DNA of 64,000 bases from Flammeovirga agarivorans (GCF_012641475.1 NZ_JABAIL010000002.1:383449-447448); one strand, 5' to 3'. Shown: positions 16,304-26,089, counted from the first letter of the stretch. Translations and numbers: made by a program. Notes: generated from the sequence alone by a model not told the origin.

Positions 16304-18091
16304 TTATTTTTCTGTATATACACTGTAAATTGGATACCTCATAAATGACTTTTCTTTATGGTTGGTTTGGTCATAAATGAATTCTAACTGTTTGTATCCA
16401 TTTTTTCTTAGAGAAGCATCTTTCTTCAAAGCTTCATCAAAAGCTTTTTTTAATTCAGGATCTTCGTCCAAATATTGCTTCGCTTTGTCTTCAAAAACAT
16501 ACGCCGAGAAATGTTCCTTCTGCTGTAAAATCGCATCAAAGAAGTTCCAAGCAAAATAAGAATCCTTTGCTGATGGCGTAAGTGTCTCTATTATAAAACG
16601 AACAAACGGCTGATTCGTTTTCACAATGTAATCTCCTTTACGTACCTTAACTTCTTCTTCCCTAGTAGAAGTCTTAATATTATAATGTAGATAATGGGAT
16701 TCATATGGAGTTTTCACCGTTTCATATTCATCGATATAGGTCACCTTTACTTTTAATGCTTGATCTCTTTTGAATTGCTTTACTTTAATATTATTCTGTT
16801 TTAGATAATCAACAATTTTTGACCATCCCATAGGGATTACATAATAATTTGGGATTGTAGCAACCTCAGTAACTTTTAAAGCATTATAATAAGGAATAGC
16901 TTTCTCATATGGTTTTGTACGATCATAAAATAATCTTGAAAAACCACTCACCTCACTCTTTTTCATAACGCCCTCATAACCTTTAAATAATAAAGTATCT
17001 GCTTGTGTCATATCAGCTTCCCAATTGACAGGCAATGCTGTAGCCATACTATCTAAAGAAAATTGTTGTTTCTTCGCTAAATTTAAGGCTTCACCATTAC
17101 TTTCAAGGAATTTCACCGCATGCTTTAAGAAACCATAAGTGGCTAGAGTTCGTTCTTTATACGGTTTGAGCATATGAGTTTCTACCACATAACTCGGTAC
17201 ATTAAACAAGGCTGCATATCCTGATGAATATCTTGGTGAATCAAAGAATTGAACATATCCTTTATCAGGCGTTGTTCCCCAAACATTTACATAAGGAACA
17301 ATAGGATAACCGTCTTTATCCATCGCTTGTTCCATGTAGGGATTCATTTTATCTCTTACAAATTCTCCCACAACACCCAATTTATCTTCATGAGAAGCCA
17401 AATAGGTGAGTGTATACTGATAATCAGCTCCATTACTCACATGGGTATCAATAAATAAATCTGGTTTAGTAAGGCGGAAAATTTCTGCAAAGGCCCACAT
17501 ATTTTTTGAATCCATTTTTATAAAATCTCTATTGAGATCCAAATTTTGGGCATTGCCTCTAAAACCATATTCTTCTGGTCCATCTTGATTGGCCCTTGTA
17601 CCTGTATTTCTATTTAATGCACCACCAATATTATAAAAAGGAATAATGGCTATGATGGTATTCTTCAACTCAAAATCTACTTTCTTCTCAAGAATGTCTC
17701 TAACTAACATCATAGAAGCTTCTACCCCATCAGGTTCTCCAGGATGAATGGCATTATTGATCAATAAAACATTTTTGGTTTTGAAATTAGAAGGTAAATA
17801 GGATCCTTCTGGTGACAAAACACCCAGATGAAGCGGTTTGCCTGCATCAGTAGTACCAAAATTCAACAAATGGAACTGATCAAAGTGCTTCGCTAATTTT
17901 TTATAATAGGCAATCCCTTCCTGATAGGTCACTGTCTTGGTGCCATCGGAAGTTTCAAATACCGTTTCCCAATTGAGATCCTTTTTAGGTAGTTGTTTTT
18001 GATCAATCTGTTCTTGTTGCACTTCCTCTTCTGAACAAGCAGTAAATACAAAAGCGACAAGAAGGATATAGATAAAAAAATGGTTTCTCAC
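16304..18091 (-). CDS. M14-family zinc carboxypeptidase lipoprotein
   Basis: A 595-residue protein with a lipobox ending at Cys19 (FTAC), so it should be tethered to a membrane and act outside the cytoplasm. The M14 zinc site is visible as H-P-G-E (His116 and Glu119 in NAIHPGEPDG) with the third ligand in FIDTHVSNG. The catalytic domain spans roughly 55-330; the C-terminal part (about 390-595) is a beta-rich region often found in Bacteroidota M14 enzymes. It is the first gene of a three-gene operon. The peptide substrate is unknown. Confidence 0.88.
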   Translation of the reverse strand: MRNHFFIYILLVAFVFTACSEEEVQQEQIDQKQLPKKDLNWETVFETSDGTKTVTYQEGIAYYKKLAKHFDQFHLLNFGTTDAGKPLHLGVLSPEGSYLPSNFKTKNVLLINNAIHPGEPDGVEASMMLVRDILEKKVDFELKNTIIAIIPFYNIGGALNRNTGTRANQDGPEEYGFRGNAQNLDLNRDFIKMDSKNMWAFAEIFRLTKPDLFIDTHVSNGADYQYTLTYLASHEDKLGVVGEFVRDKMNPYMEQAMDKDGYPIVPYVNVWGTTPDKGYVQFFDSPRYSSGYAALFNVPSYVVETHMLKPYKERTLATYGFLKHAVKFLESNGEALNLAKKQQFSLDSMATALPVNWEADMTQADTLLFKGYEGVMKKSEVSGFSRLFYDRTKPYEKAIPYYNALKVTEVATIPNYYVIPMGWSKIVDYLKQNNIKVKQFKRDQALKVKVTYIDEYETVKTPYESHYLHYNIKTSTREEEVKVRKGDYIVKTNQPFVRFIIETLTPSAKDSYFAWNFFDAILQQKEHFSAYVFEDKAKQYLDEDPELKKAFDEALKKDASLRKNGYKQLEFIYDQTNHKEKSFMRYPIYSVYTEK

Positions 18092-18212
18092 TATTCTAAT
18101 TTCAATAAATAAATGTGTTTATCACTTATAAATATCTTATAAATAATCGGTTTCTTCAAAGATTCTTTAAATTGTATAACAACATTAAATTTATCATTCA
18201 AGAACATTCATA

Positions 18213-19184
18213 ATGATCCCGTTATCCTCGAGAAATAAGAAAATTATTGGTGGTGTTTCACTCTCTATTATTTTAATCTACATCGTTGTATCATTTTTTT
18301 CTTACAATCAGTCTGTATTAATAAAAACTTACCAAGGTGAAAGTCATCTAGAAGAAGAAAAACAAAATGGGTCTTTTGATACCACATTATTAGCCGAAGT
18401 CAACAGAGAAGACTTTACCGTTGATTCTGACTATGGGTACCAATTAAAAGGTTCTTACTTAAAAGTATCCAACGAACAATTTCCTCTAACTGTGATTATG
18501 GTCCACGGCGTTACGCATGACCGTTGGAGAATGATGCGCTATGCTCAAATCTATTTAAAGAATGGTATTGATGTCGTTCTGTATGATCACAGAAAACATG
18601 GTCTATCTGGAGGAAATGAAGTCTCTTTCAGTTACTTTGAGAGTAGAGATCTAGAAAAAATTGTCCAATGGACGAAACAGAAAAAACCATCTGATATTAT
18701 AGCAGCACATGGCGAATCTCTTGGAGCCGCAACTGTTTGTTCCCATTCTGGCATTAATGAAACCACCCATTCTGTCAATTTCTATATCTCCGACTGTGCA
18801 TTTTCAGATACTAAAAATCTTTTAGTGTTGCGAGCAAAAGAAGATTTTGGAATGCCTAATATTGGATTTGTAGACACCACCAGCCTTTTGGCTAAAATAA
18901 GAGCAGGTTTTTACTTCGCTGATGCATCTCCAATAAAAGGAATTCGACAATCTAAAGTGCCTGTTCTATTCATCCATGGAAAAGCAGACACCTATATTCC
19001 CATGGAAATGTCTCAGGAATTATATGATGCAAAATCTCAAGGGGCTAAGTTCATATGGTTCGTCGATAAAGCCGAACATGCAAGGTCTATCACAACTGCT
19101 CCTGTAGAGTATGAAAAAAAAGTAATGAATTACATTCATACCATGATGACTCAGCTGTTAAGCAAACAAAATCTTCCTATTTAG
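18213..19184 (+). CDS. Membrane-anchored alpha/beta hydrolase
   Basis: A 323-residue protein with an N-terminal transmembrane segment (about residues 10-28), leaving the catalytic domain outside the membrane. The alpha/beta-hydrolase elements are MVHGVTHDRW (oxyanion region), GESLGA (nucleophile Ser), LFIHGKADTYIP (acid Asp region) and KAEHARS (His). It resembles the YqkD/BEM46-type S9/AB-hydrolase group. It is followed by a thioesterase gene 84 nt later. Substrate unknown. Confidence 0.85.
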   Translation: MIPLSSRNKKIIGGVSLSIILIYIVVSFFSYNQSVLIKTYQGESHLEEEKQNGSFDTTLLAEVNREDFTVDSDYGYQLKGSYLKVSNEQFPLTVIMVHGVTHDRWRMMRYAQIYLKNGIDVVLYDHRKHGLSGGNEVSFSYFESRDLEKIVQWTKQKKPSDIIAAHGESLGAATVCSHSGINETTHSVNFYISDCAFSDTKNLLVLRAKEDFGMPNIGFVDTTSLLAKIRAGFYFADASPIKGIRQSKVPVLFIHGKADTYIPMEMSQELYDAKSQGAKFIWFVDKAEHARSITTAPVEYEKKVMNYIHTMMTQLLSKQNLPI

Positions 19185-19268
19185 GTTATTCATAAAATAA
19201 TTGTATATTCATTCATTTAAAATGAAACGATTGATATACAAATCATTCAATGCTTAAACTTACAACTA

Positions 19269-19673
19269 ATGGACTGCAGAGTTAGTACAAAAGAAATTAA
19301 AGTCAGAAACTATCACATTGATAGCTACCAACATGTAAATAATATGAGATATATGGAATTTCTTGAGGAAGCCAGATGGTCTCATTTTGAAAACAATGCT
19401 TCCTTAGAAGTAGCTTCTCAAGAAGAAACTGCCTTTGTGATTGCTAATTATAATATCAACTACCTCTACCCTGCCACTATGAATCAGGTATTGGAGATTA
19501 AGACTAGAGTTGCCAAAATTGGAACAAAAAGCTTAACCTTTGAACATGAAATTTTTATCAAAGGAACTGATAAAAAAGCATTAGCAGCTGAAGTCACTTT
19601 AGTTTCTTTTGATATTAAATCTCAAAGACCGAAAGAAATAAAAGACTCGATAAAAGTTGAGTTAGTAAAATAA
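19269..19673 (+). CDS. Acyl-CoA thioesterase, 4HBT hotdog fold
   Basis: A 134-residue single hotdog-domain protein. The helix start DSYQHVNNMRYMEFLEEARW is the YbgC/FatB-like active-site region, with a Gln-His-Val-Asn-Asn core. It probably hydrolyses acyl-CoA or acyl-ACP thioesters in the cytoplasm. It lies between two alpha/beta hydrolases; a 12-bp inverted repeat without a T-run occupies the gap to the next gene. Family is confident; chain-length preference unknown. Confidence 0.88.
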   Translation: MDCRVSTKEIKVRNYHIDSYQHVNNMRYMEFLEEARWSHFENNASLEVASQEETAFVIANYNINYLYPATMNQVLEIKTRVAKIGTKSLTFEHEIFIKGTDKKALAAEVTLVSFDIKSQRPKEIKDSIKVELVK

Positions 19674-19779
19674 ATAAAAGATCGTAATGATCTCTTGAAG
19701 TATTAAAATGGGTATGCCACTCATTTTAATACTAACTATCTAATAATTATGGATAGCAGATAAATCATAAATAAATAGA

Positions 19780-20688
19780 ATGACCTCTATACAACACAGA
19801 TTACTTAAATTAACATTAAATCTTAGTGCAATAGCTTTTCCTAGTCAGAACATCAATCTTACAATGCTCAGGGAAACAACGGAATTTATTGCCATATTTT
19901 CACTATTACCTTGGGGAGTTAAAGCTAAAAAGTTTGAGTTAAATGGACTTTCTGCAGAAGTGATCGAACCAGTACGACCTACAAAAACCAAAAGAGCTTT
20001 ACTATATCTACATGGCGGAGGGTATGCTATCGGTTCGTCTCAAACACATAGATCTTTAGTGGGTAAAATTGTTGATGAAACTAGAACCACTGCATTATTA
20101 GTCAACTATAGAAAAATACCAACTTACCCTTGTCCTGCGGCCATTGAAGATGCTTTTCAGGGGTATCAATATCTATTAGATAATGGTTTTGCTCCAAATG
20201 AGATTGCTATTGCTGGAGATTCTGCTGGTGGTGGCCTAGTGTGTTCACTCTTATTTTACTTGAAAGAGAAAAATGTACCTTTCCCAAAATGTGGTGTATG
20301 TCTATCTCCATGGACAGATTTGAAACATACGGGCAAATCTGCAGAAGAAAATAAGTTTTCTGACCCTTTCGTAAAAGTGAAAGAAATGCAACGATGGGCA
20401 GAGGTATATGCAGGATCGAAATCATTAGAAGACCCGATGGTATCCCCTTTGTATGGGGAGTTTGATGGCTTTCCTCCTATCTTAATACAAGCTTCTACCA
20501 ATGAAGTATTGTACAGTGATAGTTTTAGGCTTCAAGAGAAAATGAAAGCCGCAGGAGTCGATGTTACTTTCCAAAAATGGGATGACCTTATGCATTGGTG
20601 GCAATTGTTTTGGAGATTTATTCCTGAATCTGAGGATGCTATAAATAAAGTATGTGAATATCTAAACAAACACTTAAAAGTTTCGTAA
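19780..20688 (+). CDS. Alpha/beta hydrolase, hormone-sensitive-lipase (HSL) type
   Basis: A 302-residue cytoplasmic esterase/lipase. The HSL signature HGGGYAIGS near residue 75 forms the oxyanion hole, GDSAGG holds the nucleophilic Ser, and the C-terminal Asp/His region is DDLMHWW. No signal peptide is evident. It follows the thioesterase by 106 nt and precedes a phasin-like gene, which suggests, but does not prove, a role in storage-lipid or acyl metabolism. Confidence 0.88.
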   Translation: MTSIQHRLLKLTLNLSAIAFPSQNINLTMLRETTEFIAIFSLLPWGVKAKKFELNGLSAEVIEPVRPTKTKRALLYLHGGGYAIGSSQTHRSLVGKIVDETRTTALLVNYRKIPTYPCPAAIEDAFQGYQYLLDNGFAPNEIAIAGDSAGGGLVCSLLFYLKEKNVPFPKCGVCLSPWTDLKHTGKSAEENKFSDPFVKVKEMQRWAEVYAGSKSLEDPMVSPLYGEFDGFPPILIQASTNEVLYSDSFRLQEKMKAAGVDVTFQKWDDLMHWWQLFWRFIPESEDAINKVCEYLNKHLKVS

Positions 20689-20729
20689 ATTAAAATATCA
20701 AATAAATGTAATATCGGAACATAAAATGA

Positions 20730-20760
20730 TTGTTCATTCATTTATTTTTAAGTATCTTTG
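20730..20760 (+). promoter_or_regulatory. Bacteroidota-type promoter for the phasin-like gene
   Basis: A TTG at 20730-20732 is followed after exactly 20 nt by TATCTTTG at 20753-20760, matching TTG-N19-21-TAnnTTTG. The expected transcription start is near 20767. This rules out translation starts at or before it and supports the ATG at 20821. Confidence 0.75.
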
Positions 20761-20820
20761 TGCAAGCAGTTTACAAACTGTGTTGCAATTCGGACAAATC
20801 ACATAATAACACAAAACAAG

Positions 20821-21201
20821 ATGGAAGAATTACTAAAAAAAATCGTTTACACAGGTGTTGGTATTACAGCTTACACAATTGAAAAAGTTAACGAGGTAGT
20901 CGACAAACTTATTGCTGAAGAAAAAATTACTGAAGAAGAAGGTAAGAAGATTGTAGACGAATTAGTTGCCAACACAGAAGCTAAAAAAGACGAATTTGAG
21001 TCTCAAGTAAAAACACTTGTAGACAAATTTACTTCATCTGTGAATTTTGATTTGGATTCAATCAAATCAATGTTCAAGGGAGGTGATTCTGAAGAGGTAG
21101 AAATTTTGAAGGCTAGAATTGAAGCATTAGAAGCACAAGCTGCTAAAGCTCCTTCAAAAGAAGAAGAAAAACCTGCGTCTTCAGAAGCGTCAGAAGCTTA
21201 G
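20821..21201 (+). CDS. Phasin-family-like small helical protein
   Basis: A 126-residue, highly charged, helical protein. It begins MEELLKKIVYTGVGITAYT, continues with amphipathic helices containing EEGKKIVDELV and LVDKFTSS, and ends in a low-complexity Glu/Ala/Ser tail. This pattern matches proteins annotated in Bacteroidota as phasin-family or polyhydroxyalkanoate-granule-associated. No PHA synthase is nearby, so binding to a granule is unproven. A longer reading frame back to 20758 is rejected because it would begin inside the promoter. Confidence 0.75.
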   Translation: MEELLKKIVYTGVGITAYTIEKVNEVVDKLIAEEKITEEEGKKIVDELVANTEAKKDEFESQVKTLVDKFTSSVNFDLDSIKSMFKGGDSEEVEILKARIEALEAQAAKAPSKEEEKPASSEASEA

Positions 21202-21228
21202 TCTTTCTGGTACTTTTGTGATGTGTGT

Positions 21229-21271
21229 GGCCGACACTTCTGTACAATGTATGGTAGTGTCGGTCTTTTTT
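21229..21271 (+). terminator. Terminator after the phasin-like gene
   Basis: GGCCGACACT at 21229-21238 pairs with AGTGTCGGTC at 21256-21265 (one G-T), with a 17-base loop and a T7 tail. It is unusually GC-rich for this region. Confidence 0.85.
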
Positions 21272-21292
21272 TGCCCTTTAGTACACAACCGA

Positions 21293-21324
21293 TTGCAAAT
21301 ACTTGATAAAAATCATTATTTTTA
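21293..21324 (+). promoter_or_regulatory. Possible promoter for fbp
   Basis: TTG at 21293-21295 is followed after 21 nt by TATTTTTA at 21317-21324, one mismatch from TAnnTTTG. It lies 49 nt before the fbp start. Confidence 0.4.
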
Positions 21325-21373
21325 CAGAACCAATAAAACACACCTATTAAACACATATTAAATTATTCACCTT

Positions 21374-22414
21374 ATGATGGATAAACTTACAGCATCTGTA
21401 GGTACTGCTTTAGACCGCTTTATTCAACAAAAGCAGGAGCAGTTCCCTTATGCAACCGGTGAGCTATCACAACTATTACGAGACATTGCCCTTGCTGCTA
21501 AAATTATTAACCGCGAAATCAATAGAGCCGGACTGGCCGGTATTGAAGGTGGTGTAGGAAGTGATAATGTCCAGGGAGAAGCCCAGCAAAAATTGGATAT
21601 GATTGCTGACATCCGCTTTACAAGAGCACTTTCTAAAGGTGGAGAAACTTGTGGTATCATTTCAGAAGAAATAGATGGTATCATTGACACTGGCAATCAC
21701 CATGCAAAATACGTTGTGGCAATAGACCCTCTTGATGGATCATCTAATATTGATGTTAATGTATTAGTAGGTACCATTTTTTCAATCTACAGAAGAAGGT
21801 CTCCTATTGGCCGCCCTCCTACCAAAGAAGATATGCTTCAACAAGGAACTGAGCAAATCGCAGCAGGCTATGTCCTGTATGGCTCTTCTACCATGTTAGT
21901 TTATTCTACTGGTTATGGGGTAAATGGTTTTACTTACGAACCATCTTTGGGTGAATACTTCTTATCACACCCAAATATGAAGTGTAAAGAGGATGGAAGT
22001 ATCTACTCTATCAATGAAGGTGGGTATAATACTTTCCCTGAAGGATTGAAGTCTTATCTAAGTACTTGTAAAGAGAGAGAGTTTTCTGCTCGTTATATTG
22101 GATCATTAGTGGGTGATTTTCATAGAAATCTACTAAAAGGTGGTATCTATATCTACCCGTCTACTTCTAAATATAAAAAGGGCAAATTAAGGCTACTTTA
22201 TGAATGCAACGCCTTAGCTTTCTTAGCTGAGCAATCTGGTGGTATGGCTACAGATGGTTACCAAAGAATTCTAGAGATAAAACCAGAACATTTCCATGAG
22301 AGAACACCGTTTTATGTCGGATCTCCAAAGATGGTAAAAGAGGCAATGGAACACCTTAATGAATATGAGGAAGAGGAAGTTGTTTCAGTGAAAACCATTA
22401 AGGTAAAAGCTTAA
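21374..22414 (+). CDS. fbp: Class I fructose-1,6-bisphosphatase
   Basis: A 346-residue cytoplasmic enzyme of gluconeogenesis that hydrolyses fructose-1,6-bisphosphate to fructose-6-phosphate. The class I metal and substrate motif [10 protein letters not shown] begins at Asp118, with the upstream Glu pair in ISEEIDG, and [16 protein letters not shown] is the C-terminal substrate region. Length and motifs are normal. The first ATG at 21374 is followed directly by a second; either may initiate. It is monocistronic with a 13-bp terminator stem. Confidence 0.95.
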   Translation: MMDKLTASVGTALDRFIQQKQEQFPYATGELSQLLRDIALAAKIINREINRAGLAGIEGGVGSDNVQGEAQQKLDMIADIRFTRALSKGGETCGIISEEIDGIIDTGNHHAKYVVAIDPLDGSSNIDVNVLVGTIFSIYRRRSPIGRPPTKEDMLQQGTEQIAAGYVLYGSSTMLVYSTGYGVNGFTYEPSLGEYFLSHPNMKCKEDGSIYSINEGGYNTFPEGLKSYLSTCKEREFSARYIGSLVGDFHRNLLKGGIYIYPSTSKYKKGKLRLLYECNALAFLAEQSGGMATDGYQRILEIKPEHFHERTPFYVGSPKMVKEAMEHLNEYEEEEVVSVKTIKVKA

Positions 22415-22435
22415 ATACAGAGAAATATTGAAAAT

Positions 22436-22470
22436 AAAAGCCTGTGATTATACCTAAATCACAGGCTTTT
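22436..22470 (+). terminator. Terminator after fbp
   Basis: A perfect 13-bp stem, AAAAGCCTGTGAT at 22436-22448 with ATCACAGGCTTTT at 22458-22470, and a nine-base loop. Confidence 0.85.
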
Positions 22471-22730
22471 CTATGTTAATTACAGTTGTTTACTATCTAA
22501 CATAATATTTTATCAAGAAAAATATTGTTATCAAATGTATCTTAAATTGGATATATGGCAAAAATCATCAAATTTTGTTTAAACACAAACTTTTAACACG
22601 ATCATAATAAAATGTAAGCAACAAGTAGGATTGTTTAACTTACCACTACCTTTGTTTTAGATTTTCATTATCACTACAAAGAGCATTGGTAAGAAACTAT
22701 CAATTTCTACTAACAATTAACCAAACTAAA
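22471..22730 (+). other. Intergenic leader between fbp and the MFS gene
   Basis: About 260 bases of AT-rich DNA with no convincing ORF. The only recognisable element is a -7-like TACCTTTG at 22647-22654, roughly 77 nt before the preferred ATG of the MFS gene. I found no riboswitch-like structure by eye. Confidence 0.5.
22647..22654 (+). promoter_or_regulatory. Candidate -7 box for the MFS transporter gene
   Basis: TACCTTTG fits TAnnTTTG; no TTG lies about 20 nt upstream. Leader length to the ATG at 22731 would be about 70 nt. Confidence 0.4.
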
Positions 22731-23969
22731 ATGATTTTAACTAAACATGAGAAACTGACACTATATCTCCTAGCAGCGGTAAGTTTTACTAATATTTTAG
22801 ACTTCGTTGTATTAATGCCCCTAGGACATACATTGCAAGAAGTATTTGAAATGACTCCACTTGAATGGAGTGCGGTTGTTTCATCTTATACATTAGCTGC
22901 TGCTATTTCAGGTGTTGTATCGATTTTCATTATCGACAGGTTCGAAAGGAAAAAGATGTTTCTCACTATATATTTCTTCTTTACCATAGGAACTATTTTA
23001 TGTGGGTTAGCCACCACCTATCAGTTTCTTTTATTAGCAAGAACATTTACAGGAGTATTTGGTGGATTAATTAACGCTGCCTTATTTACTATTGTAGGAG
23101 ATATGTTACCTGAAGAAAAAAGAGGTTCAGGTATTGGGATTTTAATGACAGGCTTTGCTGTGTCATCAACTATTGGTGTCCCTATTGGGTTATATCTTGG
23201 AGTAAAGATAGACTGGCATGCACCGTTTATTATCATTGCTGTCATTGCTTCTGTACTTTGGGTATTATGTTATAAACAATTACCTAAAATAGATGCTCAC
23301 TTAAGTAACGTAAAGAAACCTCGCTGTATTAAGGAATTTTTACACCCCTTACTTTCAGTATTATTCAACAAAAAGCAAGTACAGGGATTAACAGCTTTGA
23401 GTCTAGTATTCTTTGGACATTTTATTTTGATACCCTTCCTTTCTCCTTACTTAGTAAATAACATAGGGTTTGAGGACCAACAGTTAACTTGGATCTATTT
23501 TTCAGGTGGATTGGCGACTTTATATTTTTCTCCAAAGATTGGACAATGGTCTGATAAGTATGGTAAGTACTTGGTATTTGTGATCATCTCATTTATCACA
23601 TTAATCCCAGCCTTAGTATTAACACATGCAGAAGGAATGAGTATCCCTGCCATTTTAGTATTTTCAACTTTAATGTTTATCTGTGGAGCGCGATCAATTC
23701 CTGCTAATGCATTATTAATAAATACAACTGACCCTGCAAAAAGAGGTAGTTTTATGAGTATCAGATCCTCTGTTCAGAATCTTTCACAAGGTTTAGCATC
23801 TTTTGCAGCAGGATTAATTATCACCACAAATCCTATCGATTCATCTTTAGAACATTACAATTATTTGGGATACATCAGTGTTATAGCAACAATGTTTGGG
23901 GTAACGTTATTTAGTAAAATAAGTGACTACAAATCTCGTAAGGCAAAACGAGCTACAGTAATCTCATAA
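22731..23969 (+). CDS. Major facilitator superfamily transporter, drug:H+ antiporter-like
   Basis: A 412-residue inner-membrane protein with twelve hydrophobic segments. The loop 2-3 signature DRFERKKMF of MFS proteins is present. The N-terminal half resembles AraJ/DHA1-type efflux proteins (LPEEKRGSGIGILMTGFAVSS). The ATG at 22731 gives a normal start directly before helix 1; an upstream TTG at 22686 would add an unlikely polar extension. The radical SAM gene follows 36 nt after the stop. Substrate unknown. Confidence 0.88.
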   Translation: MILTKHEKLTLYLLAAVSFTNILDFVVLMPLGHTLQEVFEMTPLEWSAVVSSYTLAAAISGVVSIFIIDRFERKKMFLTIYFFFTIGTILCGLATTYQFLLLARTFTGVFGGLINAALFTIVGDMLPEEKRGSGIGILMTGFAVSSTIGVPIGLYLGVKIDWHAPFIIIAVIASVLWVLCYKQLPKIDAHLSNVKKPRCIKEFLHPLLSVLFNKKQVQGLTALSLVFFGHFILIPFLSPYLVNNIGFEDQQLTWIYFSGGLATLYFSPKIGQWSDKYGKYLVFVIISFITLIPALVLTHAEGMSIPAILVFSTLMFICGARSIPANALLINTTDPAKRGSFMSIRSSVQNLSQGLASFAAGLIITTNPIDSSLEHYNYLGYISVIATMFGVTLFSKISDYKSRKAKRATVIS

Positions 23970-24005
23970 TCAGTAAATTTGTGTATACAACATGATCAAT
24001 CAAAA

Positions 24006-24938
24006 ATGAATTTAAGTAGCAGAAGGTATTTCCCCTATTCCGATTATTTGAAACAACAATACGGTGGTAGAATCCAAAAAGTTTCTATTCATGCAGACTT
24101 TACATGTCCCAATAGAGATGGCTCTTTAGGATTCGGCGGATGTACATTTTGCAACAATGATAGTTTTGTGCCCAACTATCTTCATGATGGTATGAAAACT
24201 ATAACTGAACAGATTGATCATGGAATGGAATTCCTACCAGGAAGATACCATAGTGCCAAGGCTTTTGTTGGCTATTTCCAAGCCTACTCCAATACCTATG
24301 GTACAGTGGAAAAACTAAAGGAAATTTATTCTGAAGCACTCAAACATGATAAAATCGATGGACTTGTAATTGGTACACGCCCCGATTGTTTATCTGATGA
24401 ACAATTAGATTATTTAAGCGAACTTGCCGAAAAGTATCTAATTTTTATTGAGTTTGGTATTGAATCTTGTTACAACAAGACTCTAGATAAAGTCAACAGA
24501 GGTCATTCCTTTGAAGATTCTGTAGAGGCTATTCAAAAAGTGGTTGATCGAGGTTTACCTGTGGCAGGGCATATGTTATTTGGTTTACCTGGAGAATCTA
24601 GAGAAGAAACATTAGCTCAAGCTAAGATCATTTCTGATTTACCTTTAGGTTCTGTAAAATTCCATCAGCTACAGATTGTAAAAGGAACAATTATGGCCAA
24701 ACAGTATAAAGAAAACCCTGATCAGTTCCCTTTATTTCAACCCGATGAATATGTAGACTTTATGGTTGATTTTCTTGAGCAATTAAGACCTGATATGGCT
24801 ATACAGAGATTCAGTAGTGATACCCCTCAAAATTTACGAATAGCACCAAATTGGGGAATACGTCCTAACCAAATTCAACTCATGATCGAAAAGAGATTAA
24901 AGGAAAGAGACACCTATCAAGGAAGATTATATAAATAG
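24006..24938 (+). CDS. Radical SAM protein, TIGR01212/YhcC type
   Basis: A 310-residue protein. The [4Fe-4S] cysteines are Cys34, Cys46 and Cys49 in TCPNRDGSLGFGGCTFC, spaced C-x11-C-x2-C as in the YhcC group rather than the usual CxxxCxxC. GTRPDCL and FIEFGIES follow in the barrel. The ATG at 24006 is preferred; a TTG at 23979 would add nine residues. It may be co-transcribed with the MFS gene. The reaction is not established for the family with certainty, and no substrate is inferred. Confidence 0.88.
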   Translation: MNLSSRRYFPYSDYLKQQYGGRIQKVSIHADFTCPNRDGSLGFGGCTFCNNDSFVPNYLHDGMKTITEQIDHGMEFLPGRYHSAKAFVGYFQAYSNTYGTVEKLKEIYSEALKHDKIDGLVIGTRPDCLSDEQLDYLSELAEKYLIFIEFGIESCYNKTLDKVNRGHSFEDSVEAIQKVVDRGLPVAGHMLFGLPGESREETLAQAKIISDLPLGSVKFHQLQIVKGTIMAKQYKENPDQFPLFQPDEYVDFMVDFLEQLRPDMAIQRFSSDTPQNLRIAPNWGIRPNQIQLMIEKRLKERDTYQGRLYK

Positions 24939-24956
24939 AAAATACATATTTTCATG

Positions 24957-25000
24957 AAAAATAGCTGATACATTTATTGATGATGTATCAGCTATTTTTA
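24957..25000 (+). terminator. Terminator after the radical SAM gene
   Basis: A perfect 17-bp inverted repeat, 24957-24973 with 24983-24999 (core AGCTGATACAT), with a nine-base loop and a T-rich 3' arm. Confidence 0.88.
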
Positions 25001-25126
25001 TATAAAAAACTAACTAAATTATAATAAAAACTATCTATTTTCCTATTTCCGGTCTTACTGTGCGAACATTCTGCACACTTAGACGTATAAATAAGAGTGG
25101 TAATGTTTTTAATTAGACAAAAACGT

Positions 25127-25134
25127 TATTTTTG
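25127..25134 (+). promoter_or_regulatory. Candidate -7 box for the J-protein gene
   Basis: TATTTTTG fits TAnnTTTG and lies 31 nt before the ATG at 25166. A -33 TTG is not evident, and I saw no heat-shock operator (CIRCE). Confidence 0.45.
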
Positions 25135-25165
25135 TACTTACAACGATAAATTTGAATAAAATAAA

Positions 25166-26089
25166 ATGGCATATATAGATTATTATAAAGTTTTGGGTGT
25201 AGATAAAAGTGCAGACCAAAGCGAAATAAAAAAGGCATATAGAAAATTAGCAAGACAATACCATCCAGATAAAAACCCTGATGATGAAGTCGCACATAAA
25301 AAGTTTCAGGAAATAAATGAAGCTAATGAGGTGTTAAGCGATCCAGATAAACGAAAGAAATACGATAAATACGGTAAAGACTGGGAACATGCTGATCAAT
25401 TCGAGTCACAAGGATTCGGTGGTGGTGGCTTTGGCGGAGGATTTGGCCAGGGTACCGGCGGTGGATTCGGTGGTTTTGGACAAGGCAGCGGTGGCTTTGG
25501 TGGTTTTGAAGGGGGTGGAGACTTTTCTGACTTCTTTAACTCTATGTTTGGCGGTGGTGGCCGTCGTCAGCCAAGACCTAAAAAAGGTGGAGACTTCAAG
25601 GTAAATATCAACTTAGAACTAAGAGATGTTTACGAGACACAGAAGAAAACTTATAAAATTAATGGTAAAAACATCAGAGTAACTGTACCTGCAGGGCTTG
25701 AGGATGGACAAACTATTAAGATTAAGGGACATGGCAAAGATGGTATTAATGGCGGAGAGAAAGGAGATCTTCTAATGACTTTCCACATTACAAATAATAC
25801 CGGATTTGAGAGAAAAGGAAATGATCTTTACAAAACAGTAGATGTTGATCTTTACAGTGCAGTTTTAGGTGGTGAATTGATGGTTGATACTTTCGATGGA
25901 AAGGTAAAACTGAACTTGAAACCTGAAACTCAAAACGGAACAAAAGTAAAACTTAGAGGTAAAGGTTTTCCTATCTACAAAAAGGATGGATCGTTTGGTG
26001 ATTTGTATATCACTTATAATGTGAAAGTTCCAACAGGGCTTACTGATGAGCAAAAAGAACTGTTCCAACAGTTAAAAGATCTTTCCTAA
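25166..26089 (+). CDS. CbpA-type J-domain co-chaperone (class B DnaJ homolog)
   Basis: A 307-residue DnaK co-chaperone. The N-terminal J domain carries HPD at residues 33-35 (QYHPDKNP). A long Gly/Phe-rich linker (about 78-130) is made of GGFGG-type repeats. The two C-terminal beta-sandwich domains (about 145-300) include [18 protein letters not shown]. There are no CxxCxGxG zinc-finger repeats, so it is a CbpA/class B protein rather than canonical DnaJ. The repetitive G/F DNA at 25410-25560 is coding. It is monocistronic, with a small peptide gene after it. Confidence 0.92.
   Translation: MAYIDYYKVLGVDKSADQSEIKKAYRKLARQYHPDKNPDDEVAHKKFQEINEANEVLSDPDKRKKYDKYGKDWEHADQFESQGFGGGGFGGGFGQGTGGGFGGFGQGSGGFGGFEGGGDFSDFFNSMFGGGGRRQPRPKKGGDFKVNINLELRDVYETQKKTYKINGKNIRVTVPAGLEDGQTIKIKGHGKDGINGGEKGDLLMTFHITNNTGFERKGNDLYKTVDVDLYSAVLGGELMVDTFDGKVKLNLKPETQNGTKVKLRGKGFPIYKKDGSFGDLYITYNVKVPTGLTDEQKELFQQLKDLS

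Noticed and set aside
19699-19733. 12-bp inverted repeat between thioesterase and HSL-esterase genes
   Set aside because: It looks like a terminator stem but has no T-run after it in either direction, so I do not call a terminator.
25410-25560. Repetitive GGT-rich DNA in the J-protein gene
   Set aside because: It encodes the normal Gly/Phe-rich linker of a class B J-protein, so it is not a separate repeat element.
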